The position numbers were made by a program, and so were the translations under genes. A DNA stretch of 46,011 nucleotides from positions 1 to 46,011 of IMG/VR virus record IMGVR_UViG_3300009285_000960; one strand, written 5' to 3'. Shown one piece after another: positions 7,479 through 14,396 of the stretch; the stretch's first letter is position 1; each line of letters opens with the position of its first letter. Source of the stretch: a virus. Under the pieces are notes generated by a model. That model was not told the DNA's origin, made no database searches, and saw only the letters and a program-made list of their open reading frames with translations.

Positions 7479-7796
7479 ATGAGAATAACTATCAAAATAC
7501 CTCCAACCTCAAACGGTAAATGGTTGCTTCTCAAAGGTTCTGGTGGACACCCATTAAAGAAAAAGAGTGCTACTTATACCTTTTTAGCGTTAGAACGATT
7601 TTTAGTTAAGAGTCTAGGCACGAAAAAGATGGAGAACTACACAATAAAGGTCTTATACCCAGATAAAATGAAAAATGAAACCTTGCCCTCAAAAGATATC
7701 AGATATTTATTATATGCAACTGCGTGTTTTATGGAAGATTGGTTGCCTGAAAAGACATTAAATGATAAATATAAAAAATATGATTTACTATGTTAA
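7479..7796 (+). CDS. Hypothetical protein, first gene of plus-strand cassette
   Basis: 105 aa. N-terminal strands (MRITIKIPPTSNGKWLLLKG), basic middle, helical C-terminus with YLLYATACFMEDWLPEKT. Not recognised. Starts 10 nt after the promoter, without a Shine-Dalgarno. Likely co-transcribed with the next small gene. Confidence 0.55.
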   Translation: MRITIKIPPTSNGKWLLLKGSGGHPLKKKSATYTFLALERFLVKSLGTKKMENYTIKVLYPDKMKNETLPSKDIRYLLYATACFMEDWLPEKTLNDKYKKYDLLC

Positions 7797-7971
7797 TTTA
7801 GGTAATGGTATTATTGCGACTAATTCTTATGAAGTTGAAAGACAAATATGGAAACAACATAATACTAGAACGGAAGAATGTGTGGTCTTTGAATTCATTG
7901 ACTTCAATAAATCAATTCAAAATATGCTTGAGAGAAGATTTCCTGTTCTAAACAGTAAAAGTAACTATTGA
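7780..7971 (+). CDS. Small hypothetical protein
   Basis: 63 aa from ATG 7780 (MIYYVNLGNGIIATNSYEVE); the in-frame ATG 7762 is an alternative. Overlaps the upstream gene. The TGA stop (7969-7971) is part of the TTGACA of the next promoter. No motif recognised. Confidence 0.5.
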   Translation: MIYYVNLGNGIIATNSYEVERQIWKQHNTRTEECVVFEFIDFNKSIQNMLERRFPVLNSKSNY

Positions 7972-7995
7972 CATTATAATTAAGTATGATAAGAT
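7968..7995 (+). promoter_or_regulatory. Promoter TTGACA-16-TAAGAT for the RAMP-like cassette
   Basis: Plus strand: TTGACA (7968-7973), 16-bp spacer, TAAGAT (7990-7995) followed at once by AGTATCAATAAG, the GTATCA core seen at other early promoters. A leader of about 30 nt precedes the ATG at 8034. The stop codon of the upstream gene is embedded in the -35. Confidence 0.6.
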
Positions 7996-8033
7996 AGTAT
8001 CAATAAGAATAATGTGAAAGGTATTGAAAGAAT

Positions 8034-8630
8034 ATGGGATTAAGAGAAATAAAAATTAACATACCAGCACCCAACATACAAAGTATGAAAATTAAAATTC
8101 TTGGAACTTCCCCACTAATTTGTCATCAATGGAGTGAAAAAGCAAAAAGAGAGTTTAGAGAAAGACAGGCTGGCAAGAAAAAGAAAGTAAGAGAAATTAG
8201 AAATCCGAAAGAGGAGTATGAAGCTTCTTATTATCGTAATTCTGAAGGTAAAATTGCGTTTCCCGCATTGTGTATTAAACAAGCTATGGTTAATGCTGCT
8301 AGAAACATAGAAGGAGTAACAATGACATTGTTAAGAGGTTCCGTGTTTGTAGCAGGAGACAAAGATGGTTTAATTACAGTTCAATATGGTAAAGAAAGAA
8401 TGAGAGAGGATATGGTGAGACTTGGTGGTATTAGTAATCCAGCCGATTTCAGATACAGAGGAGAATTAAGTGATTGGTCTATGGAATTCATAACCAAATT
8501 TAATGCTGATGTGATTTCTGCAGCAATGGTAGTCAATTTGATACAAACGGCAGGATTTGCTTGTGGAATAGGGGAATGGAGACCTGAAAGAAAAGGAGAC
8601 TTTGGAACATTTCAGGTAAGTCAAGAATAG
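8034..8630 (+). CDS. RAMP/Cas7-superfamily-like phage protein
   Basis: 198 aa. RAMP-like layout: an N-terminal strand with KIKILGTSPLICHQW, a middle AFPALCIKQAMVNAAR resembling the RAMP 'IPGSSLKGALR' helix start, and a C-terminal glycine-rich loop AGFACGIGEWRPERKGDFG (173-191), which matches the G-loop position of Cas7/Cas5/Cas6 proteins. The basic stretch RQAGKKKKVREI (45-56) is a likely nucleic-acid-binding loop. Cas7-like proteins coat RNA or ssDNA. No other cas gene or CRISPR array is present. The gene runs straight into a GGNNN pentanucleotide array. The fold assignment is inference from motifs; the gene itself is secure. Confidence 0.6.
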   Translation: MGLREIKINIPAPNIQSMKIKILGTSPLICHQWSEKAKREFRERQAGKKKKVREIRNPKEEYEASYYRNSEGKIAFPALCIKQAMVNAARNIEGVTMTLLRGSVFVAGDKDGLITVQYGKERMREDMVRLGGISNPADFRYRGELSDWSMEFITKFNADVISAAMVVNLIQTAGFACGIGEWRPERKGDFGTFQVSQE

Positions 8631-8743
8631 GTATGGCAGGTAAGGTTCGGTTCGGTTGGGAGTGGTAAGGTGGGTTAGGTTAGGCAGGTGGGGTTTGGTA
8701 CGTTCCGGTGAGGCAAGGTTTGGCTTGGTTCGGCTCGGCAGGC
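8630..8743 (+). repeat. GGNNN pentanucleotide array (about 22 units)
   Basis: From the last base of the upstream stop codon, GG recurs every 5 nt (occasionally 4) for about 110 bp, with three variable bases between. Units include GGTAT, GGTTC, GGTTA, GGCAA, GGTTT, GGCTT and GGCTC. From 8687 to 8738 the phase is exactly 5 with one degenerate unit at 8702. The strand is G/T-rich in an otherwise AT-rich genome. Stops occur in all three plus frames (8641, 8666, 8676), so it is not coding on that strand. It lies in the sense orientation of the RAMP-like gene's transcript. Confidence 0.85.
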
Positions 8744-8765
8744 GATAGATTGAAGGTGAAATATA

Positions 8766-9206
8766 ATGATTAAAAAAGATATAGTATTAGAAACATTACA
8801 GGGATTAGTTAGAAATGGTCAAATAAAACCAGAAGACGTTGTTGAGTCAGCAAAAAATGAAGATTCTCCAATTCACAATAACTTTGAGTGGAATAATACG
8901 AAAGCTGCTCAAGAATATAGACTTTGGCAAGCAAGACATTTAATTGTTTATAAATTCAAAATTGATGGTCAAACAGAACAACAGTTTTATAATATTAAAT
9001 TTATCGTCAACGATGTTCCAGTTCAGGGATACTTTACTAGAGAGAAAATATTATCTGATAAAGAAATGTATTTACAACTCTTAAAAGACGCTATTGATGA
9101 AATCAAATACTGGGAAAAGAAATATAAGCAAATTAAAGAACTTAATGGTATTGTCAATGATACCAAGATAAAAAAGTTGTCAGATAAATTATATAAACAA
9201 AAATGA
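8766..9206 (+). CDS. Partner protein of the RAMP-like/GGNNN cassette
   Basis: 146 aa. The segment around residues 35-60 (SPIHNNFEWNNTKAAQEYRL followed by WQARHLIV) resembles a motif I associate with phage proteins near such RAMP-like genes: short acidic/aromatic 'H..FEW....AA.EYRL.QAR'. The C-terminal half is a helical coiled coil (LQLLKDAIDEIKYWEKKYKQ). Good Shine-Dalgarno GAAGGTGA after the GGNNN array. Function unknown; its place suggests it acts with the RAMP-like protein. Confidence 0.6.
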   Translation: MIKKDIVLETLQGLVRNGQIKPEDVVESAKNEDSPIHNNFEWNNTKAAQEYRLWQARHLIVYKFKIDGQTEQQFYNIKFIVNDVPVQGYFTREKILSDKEMYLQLLKDAIDEIKYWEKKYKQIKELNGIVNDTKIKKLSDKLYKQK

Positions 9207-9298
9207 AGAAACTTTATTATATGTTCAAAACCGCATTTAATCTAAAAACTATATTAAGAAATTGGTTATCTAATATATATTTGAATAGACAAAAATGA
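9203..9298 (+). CDS. Small basic peptide
   Basis: 31 aa, ATGA overlap with the upstream gene and another ATGA overlap with the next. Basic, aromatic (MKKLYYMFKTAFNLKTILRN). The two overlaps argue for real translation, but there is no independent support. Confidence 0.35.
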   Translation: MKKLYYMFKTAFNLKTILRNWLSNIYLNRQK

Positions 9299-9414
9299 AA
9301 GAGGAAACAGTAAATATAATTTTATGGATAATAGTTATTACTTTGTTTGTAGCTTTTGTGTTACCATCACTTCCAAATGATTGTTATAATTGTGATTTCT
9401 CTGCTTACCCTTAA
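9295..9414 (+). CDS. Small membrane peptide with terminal Cys pair
   Basis: 39 aa. One transmembrane helix (VNIILWIIVITLFVAFVLP) then a short tail with CYNC. ATGA-coupled to the preceding peptide. Its stop overlaps the stop of the convergent 816-residue gene by 4 nt, leaving no room for a terminator. Confidence 0.4.
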   Translation: MKEETVNIILWIIVITLFVAFVLPSLPNDCYNCDFSAYP

Positions 9415-11861
9415 TCTTTAGGAACAAAGTATCTTTCAAATTTGCTAACCTCACCCTTTCGTACCATAGGTAATAGTTGTTCTTCTTCAATTTCCTTTTC
9501 TTTGAAATATCTTGCAGTTTCAACATCGAAAGAATATGTTTTAACTCCAGTTAGAGAGTTCATCACTTTTTCAAACCAACCAATATCTTCATCTGTAATT
9601 TTTTCACCAGTAGAAATAAACCTACCAATAATTGATTTTAACCAAAACATTCTTTGAGGATTGACCACCCACCCATTTTTACCTTCTTCCGCCTGAAGAT
9701 ACTGTTTAAGTATTGGCACATTAGCTACAATTTTAGTAGTTTTGTAAAAGAACGGGTCTTCTTTAATCTTTTTCTTGGTAAAAAAACTTGTTCCTATTGT
9801 TAGTTCAAGGGGAATCTTTAATAGAGGAGACAGCATTTCAGTTATTTTTTCTCCAGTTAACCCTGGTCTGGCTAAAACCTCAACAGGGAGACCCATACTT
9901 GAAAGAAATCTTGCTTCCCCATTTTCTGTTCTACCTAATTGAATAGCAAAAGTATTTTTAATATATTCTGGTAATAGGGCTTTTTCTGCTTCTGTTAAGT
10001 CTTCATCTTTTAAATTTCTAACAATATCAAAGATTGGTTTGAACTTTCTAGGTTGCTCAACCAACTGGCCTATCATTAAAGGAATTGCTTTCCGTGTCCA
10101 AGTGTAAAATGGAAATATTCTTTTCATTACTGTCTGTTCAAAATCTGTTAAATCAGAATAGTCAAACAAAAACTTCTTAACTGTTTCTGCTGCTTTGGCT
10201 GGGTCAATTCCTTTTTCCAACTGATTTATGAATAATGCCATACGAGCATTATTTTCAATTCCCGTTCCAGCTTTTCTGCCTAAATCTAATAATTCTCCTA
10301 TTTTATTTTGTTTACCCAATTCTTTTGCGAACAATTTAGTTATATCTCTTTCCCAAAATCCTTGATTCAAGACTCCGTATCTTTTTGATAAATCCAATAT
10401 GTTCTCAAAAGTTTTGCCAGCTATCTCGCCTACCCCTTCGTGCATGACATCCCACGCTTTTTTATAATCCATTGGGTTATTCACCCCTGCTAAGTAATTA
10501 ACAAATATGTTTGAAACAGCGTTTCTCGCATGGTAGGCTGGAAAGTAAGAAGTTACTGAAGCTTTCCATAGGTTTTGCACTTTATCAAATAATCTGAATA
10601 CGCCAGCTACTTCCTCTGGATAATTTATAGTTTTCATTATTTTAGTCATGTCTTCTGCAATTTCTTTGGGAAGAAGAAATGTCTTTACTCTCCTGGTTAT
10701 GCTGGGTACTACCTTACCTCCTTCGGTTGTAACTGGGAAAAACCTAAACCCCCCCTCTGGTTTAAATGGAACATAATCAACTCCATCTATTATCTTTGCT
10801 ATTTTGCCCTTGACACCAAAACTCTTTTCTATGTCTAATAGAAAATCTCTACTATTTAATGCTTTTTTGGAAGCCAAACCTCTTAATGTAGCAATCATCG
10901 CTGGATTTTCTTCAAATATTTTATCTCCCATCGCATCCTTGAGTTCACTTATAAGTCCCTGTTTTGACCTCTTTTTTGCAGCACCCAAGAAGGGATTTAT
11001 CTTTTTAAATCCAAACATATCTTTGTTACTTTTTAATATATGTGCAAAGTAATATTGAATATCCTTTTTTAGTAATCCACTTGCCATTTCTGCTTCTTTC
11101 ATCCCTCTCATATAGGTAATCAATTCGTCTGCTACTGGTTTTAAACTTTCGTCTAATTCTGTTTTCCCACCTGTTTCAATCCAATCGGTTACTTTATTAA
11201 AACTTGCTTCATCTGGAAGTTTCTTTGCAAAAGCGATTCCCTGTTCTCTTACTTTATCTTGTTCATATTTTAGTAAATCTTTATAGAAGGTCTTTTTGCT
11301 GTTATATGCTGGTATTTTTGTACCTGGTATAAAAGCTTTTCTCATTACATCTGCCAATTCATCACCAGTTCCTAATAACTTTTTGCCAACGTCAAAATTC
11401 TCAGCTATTCCCCTCAATCCTTTTCCAGCATATTTAAGTCCTTTTACTCCAGTTTTAAATAAACCTACTAGTAATAAATTACCTGGGTCTAAAAATATAT
11501 CTCCAGCAGTACCTAAGATATCATCCCACGGCCCTTTCTTAGACATACCTAAAGTATTCAATACTTCCCTAAATCCTTCTCTGTTTTCTGCTAATTCATT
11601 AGGTTTTGTATATACGTCTAAAAACGGAATGACGCTACCTAAACCTCGTGCTGTTTCTGAAACATATTGCTTCACAGACCTACCTAAATCACCTGTTTTC
11701 AAAAAAGTATTTATTTCGGCACCAATTTCAAATGGAGTGAATAGATTACCTATTCTTGTAAGAATGTTAACCTTTTCTTTAGGGGATTCTTGTTGTGCAA
11801 CTAAATCTTCTAACTTAGTTCTTGAACTACTGCTTTTTGAAGTTCTATATACAATAGACAT
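9411..11861 (-). CDS. Large internal virion protein
   Basis: 816 aa. Predominantly helical, with amphipathic stretches. The segments SYFPAYHARNAVSNIFVNYL and FDYSDLTDFEQTVMKRIFPF (followed by YTWTRKAIPL) match those seen in large internal or polyvalent virion proteins of podovirus-like phages, which are ejected with the DNA. No protease, glycosidase or polymerase motif recognised. It is the last gene of the virion module. Its ATG is preceded by TAGTAT/TATAAA boxes rather than a Shine-Dalgarno. Confidence 0.6.
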   Translation of the reverse strand: MSIVYRTSKSSSSRTKLEDLVAQQESPKEKVNILTRIGNLFTPFEIGAEINTFLKTGDLGRSVKQYVSETARGLGSVIPFLDVYTKPNELAENREGFREVLNTLGMSKKGPWDDILGTAGDIFLDPGNLLLVGLFKTGVKGLKYAGKGLRGIAENFDVGKKLLGTGDELADVMRKAFIPGTKIPAYNSKKTFYKDLLKYEQDKVREQGIAFAKKLPDEASFNKVTDWIETGGKTELDESLKPVADELITYMRGMKEAEMASGLLKKDIQYYFAHILKSNKDMFGFKKINPFLGAAKKRSKQGLISELKDAMGDKIFEENPAMIATLRGLASKKALNSRDFLLDIEKSFGVKGKIAKIIDGVDYVPFKPEGGFRFFPVTTEGGKVVPSITRRVKTFLLPKEIAEDMTKIMKTINYPEEVAGVFRLFDKVQNLWKASVTSYFPAYHARNAVSNIFVNYLAGVNNPMDYKKAWDVMHEGVGEIAGKTFENILDLSKRYGVLNQGFWERDITKLFAKELGKQNKIGELLDLGRKAGTGIENNARMALFINQLEKGIDPAKAAETVKKFLFDYSDLTDFEQTVMKRIFPFYTWTRKAIPLMIGQLVEQPRKFKPIFDIVRNLKDEDLTEAEKALLPEYIKNTFAIQLGRTENGEARFLSSMGLPVEVLARPGLTGEKITEMLSPLLKIPLELTIGTSFFTKKKIKEDPFFYKTTKIVANVPILKQYLQAEEGKNGWVVNPQRMFWLKSIIGRFISTGEKITDEDIGWFEKVMNSLTGVKTYSFDVETARYFKEKEIEEEQLLPMVRKGEVSKFERYFVPKD

Positions 11862-11877
11862 AATTTATACATACATA

Positions 11878-13101
11878 CTATTTTATTCCGATTAACCCAC
11901 CAAACACCTTATTTTTTTCTGTCTGGTATTCAACAAATTTATTAACTGCTTTCTTGGCAGTTTTCTTAAACCAATCTCCACCCTCTGGGTGAGATTCCTC
12001 AACTTGTTTATATAATTCGGTTATATTTACGTTCTCTTTTTCTAATACTGCTTTAGCTTTTTCTAATAAACTAAGAGCTTCTTCTCTCGACCCAGCATCC
12101 TTTATTTCTTGTTTATAACTGGCCATTGTTTCATCTGGTTTAATATCCCGAATAGTGCCTTTGGCTAATTCGTTCTTAGCAAATTCAGACAACGTTTCTT
12201 GACCATATACATTTGCGTCTTCATAGACCTTTTCAACCAGTGGTACGCCAAAGTCAACTCCATATTTAGAATATAAGTCTTTTGAGGTTACACCACTTGT
12301 TGCGTCTTTCTTCAATTCACCAAACAGCAATTTCTTTACTGGGTCTTTCTCAAATAAACCTTCTGTAGATATATCCATTCCTTCTTGAGTTTCTCTTGCT
12401 TCTATTCTGTCTGAAATATCTTCAACGTCTTCTGCTTTTTTCTTTCCAGTCTTAATTTCATATCTATTACCAGCCCAATCCACAAATTCAGCAGTTCTCT
12501 TTGCGTTCCAACCCTTAGATTGTGCAAATCTTATTGCTTTTGCTTTTTCTTTTTGCCATTCTGTATCCATATTTTTATCCGTACTTCCTGTATTGGTGGT
12601 TGCATACCCGCTAACGCTTGTATTAACTCCTTCGTCTGCTGCTGCTATTATCGGCTTATCAGCATACCTTGAACTTAATACATCTTTCAATGTTCCCTTA
12701 CTGTCAAAATATTCTACGTCTAAATGTTGTCCAGTTTTACCTGCAACATTCCCAGTTGCTCCTGTTAGTCCTACTACTTTACCAGAACTTACTGTTTCTC
12801 CTGGTTTAACTCCTACCCTACTAAGATGGGAAAATCTCATCTTTTCTCCCGTGTCAAGGTTCTTAACAACTACCGAGTTTCCATACCCTTTATTTGCTCC
12901 CCGTTGTCTATTATTAGGACCTGACGCACTCGCTTTGTTAAAGGTTTCTACTACTTTCCAGTTTCCTTCAGGAATCGCAACTGGTGTTCCTGTTTTAACT
13001 GCGAAATCCGTACCTCTATTTATTCCTTTACTATACTTTTCAACACGGTTTCTTACCCCAAATTTCTGGCTGACTAATTGTTTCTTTAATATTGTATCCA
13101 T
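11878..13101 (-). CDS. Virion protein with degenerate M23 peptidase domain
   Basis: 407 aa. Residues 20-135 form an LytM/M23 fold: RGTDFAVKTGTPVAIPEG, RFSHLSRVGVKPGETVSSGK, GLTGATGN and GQHLDVEYF. Of the zinc ligands, Asp32 and His126 are in place and His92 (FSHLS) is kept. The first His is Asn28, and the HxH pair is H126-L-D128. It is therefore either a weakened or non-catalytic wall-binding module or uses altered ligands. The rest is helical. A particle-borne wall-opening role is inferred from its place among internal proteins. Confidence 0.75.
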   Translation of the reverse strand: MDTILKKQLVSQKFGVRNRVEKYSKGINRGTDFAVKTGTPVAIPEGNWKVVETFNKASASGPNNRQRGANKGYGNSVVVKNLDTGEKMRFSHLSRVGVKPGETVSSGKVVGLTGATGNVAGKTGQHLDVEYFDSKGTLKDVLSSRYADKPIIAAADEGVNTSVSGYATTNTGSTDKNMDTEWQKEKAKAIRFAQSKGWNAKRTAEFVDWAGNRYEIKTGKKKAEDVEDISDRIEARETQEGMDISTEGLFEKDPVKKLLFGELKKDATSGVTSKDLYSKYGVDFGVPLVEKVYEDANVYGQETLSEFAKNELAKGTIRDIKPDETMASYKQEIKDAGSREEALSLLEKAKAVLEKENVNITELYKQVEESHPEGGDWFKKTAKKAVNKFVEYQTEKNKVFGGLIGIK

Positions 13102-13108
13102 TCATTTT

Positions 13109-13879
13109 TTATCCATTAAAATTATCGTATTCATTTCTGTAATTATCAAAATCTACTGTTCCTGCCGCATTTGAACCTATTTTACTCAACAAATCTGTAT
13201 AACTTTCATTACCGCTTATACTCACTCCTGCATTAAGTGCCATTTTCTGAAGTGTATTTATATATGATTTCTCATCTCTTGCCAAGAGAGCTATTTGTTG
13301 ATAATCTCTGTCTTCTATAGTATTAGTTCTCTGCCAATTATTAAGTAGTTGTGTCAACAGTGTTTCTCTGTCTTCCGTAAATCCTGTTGTCAATCTTGCA
13401 TTTCTATCAACTTTGACCGCATACGCAAACTCTAAAGGTTTTAATTCTAACTCCTGACCTTGTAAGGCTAATGCAGTTTTGGTTGAAACATCCTCTCTTG
13501 CTAGCCCTAGTCCTTCCATAACCCTACCCAAACTTGTACCTAATTTAGTTAATTTCTCTGTCCAGGGTTCACTCTTGGCTTGGACTATCCCACGTCTTTG
13601 TGCTTCTGTAACTAAACTCTCTCTTGTTCTTGCTGATACGTCAGGCTCAATACTGGATAATATATCTTCTACGTTTCCTACCTCTTTCATTAAAGTTCCT
13701 GCTGTAGTTCTTAATTGAGGAATACCTGCTTCAGTTTCCAGTTTAGAATAAATATCTAAAGGTTTCTCCTGTGAAGCATATTTACTTAAAATAGCTTGAA
13801 CATAGGGGTCTTCTCCAGTTATTTGATTCTGGACATATCCTTCTGTTGATGGAACTGATGATAAATTTAAGTCTGCCAC
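13109..13879 (-). CDS. Virion-associated hypothetical protein
   Basis: 256 aa, helical, Ala/Gln/Leu-rich with repeated TR and LT motifs, no recognised domain. Start is GTG 13879, directly after the box TATAATTATAAAT. An ATG one register away (13881) gives only a few codons. Position between tail and internal proteins suggests an internal or tail-tip component. Confidence 0.55.
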   Translation of the reverse strand: MADLNLSSVPSTEGYVQNQITGEDPYVQAILSKYASQEKPLDIYSKLETEAGIPQLRTTAGTLMKEVGNVEDILSSIEPDVSARTRESLVTEAQRRGIVQAKSEPWTEKLTKLGTSLGRVMEGLGLAREDVSTKTALALQGQELELKPLEFAYAVKVDRNARLTTGFTEDRETLLTQLLNNWQRTNTIEDRDYQQIALLARDEKSYINTLQKMALNAGVSISGNESYTDLLSKIGSNAAGTVDFDNYRNEYDNFNG

Positions 13880-13886
13880 ATTTATA

Positions 13887-13892
13887 ATTATA
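13887..13892 (-). promoter_or_regulatory. Extended -10 (TGGTATAAT) fused to a stop codon
   Basis: TATAAT with TGG immediately before it, seven bases upstream of GTG 13879. The TAA of the hexamer is the stop of the upstream gene (13888-13890, ATG GTA TAA). Predicts a leaderless transcript. Confidence 0.6.
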
Positions 13893-14136
13893 CCATTTTT
13901 GACTTGCCTCTTTTTCTCATTTCTTCTGCAACCAATTCACTTGGAACTCCTGGAGGAACAAAAGGATGAATAACTTTATCACGAGGTAATTTTTTCATTT
14001 TAAGTTTATCCCTCAATTTAAGAATACCAACTGGAACTTTTGGTCTTACACTAAAACTTTCTTCTCCATCATCACTATAGACATTAACCCTTCCATAAAT
14101 TCTATCTATTATTTTTTCTTTAATTGATTTATCCAT
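13888..14136 (-). CDS. Small basic virion-module protein
   Basis: 82 aa, Lys/Arg- and Pro-rich (VIHPFVPPGVPSELVAEEMR). No family recognised. Its last codons GTA TAA form the -10 of the next promoter. Confidence 0.5.
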   Translation of the reverse strand: MDKSIKEKIIDRIYGRVNVYSDDGEESFSVRPKVPVGILKLRDKLKMKKLPRDKVIHPFVPPGVPSELVAEEMRKRGKSKMV

Positions 14137-14137
14137 A

Positions 14138-14392
14138 TTATGTTAATACTTCACTCACCCATGCCACACCATTCCAAATATACAAAGTGTCTGTATCAGT
14201 AGCGAAAAAAGCATAACATTTAGAGTTGTTTCCGTTTGTAGGTAAATTAGCAAAAACATCTCTACGGATTACTGCTCCGTCTATATGTCTTTGTTTAATA
14301 GCACCATTGAGAACATCAAATTGATTTATGAGTTCTTTTAACTCATTTTCCATTAACTCTTTGACTATTGATTTTAATTCTTCTTTATTCAT
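14138..14392 (-). CDS. Small tail-tip or fibre accessory protein
   Basis: 84 aa from ATG 14392 (MNKEELKSIVKELMENELKE). Helical N-terminus, then LPTNGNNSKCYAFFATDTDT followed by LYIWNGVAW, a short beta module common at the ends of phage fibres and baseplate proteins ('ATDTDTLYIWNG'). The longer frame from 14446 overlaps the tail gene and is less likely. Confidence 0.6.
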   Translation of the reverse strand: MNKEELKSIVKELMENELKELINQFDVLNGAIKQRHIDGAVIRRDVFANLPTNGNNSKCYAFFATDTDTLYIWNGVAWVSEVLT

Positions 14393-14396
14393 ATTT

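Noticed and set aside
8630-8743. CRISPR array next to a Cas7-like gene
   Set aside because: No repeated direct repeat or spacers of 25-40 bp; period is 5 nt and no cas1/cas2 or other cas genes are present.
12593-13174. 193-residue plus-strand frame opposite the M23 gene
   Set aside because: Shadow of the peptidase gene, with no ribosome site and no motif.
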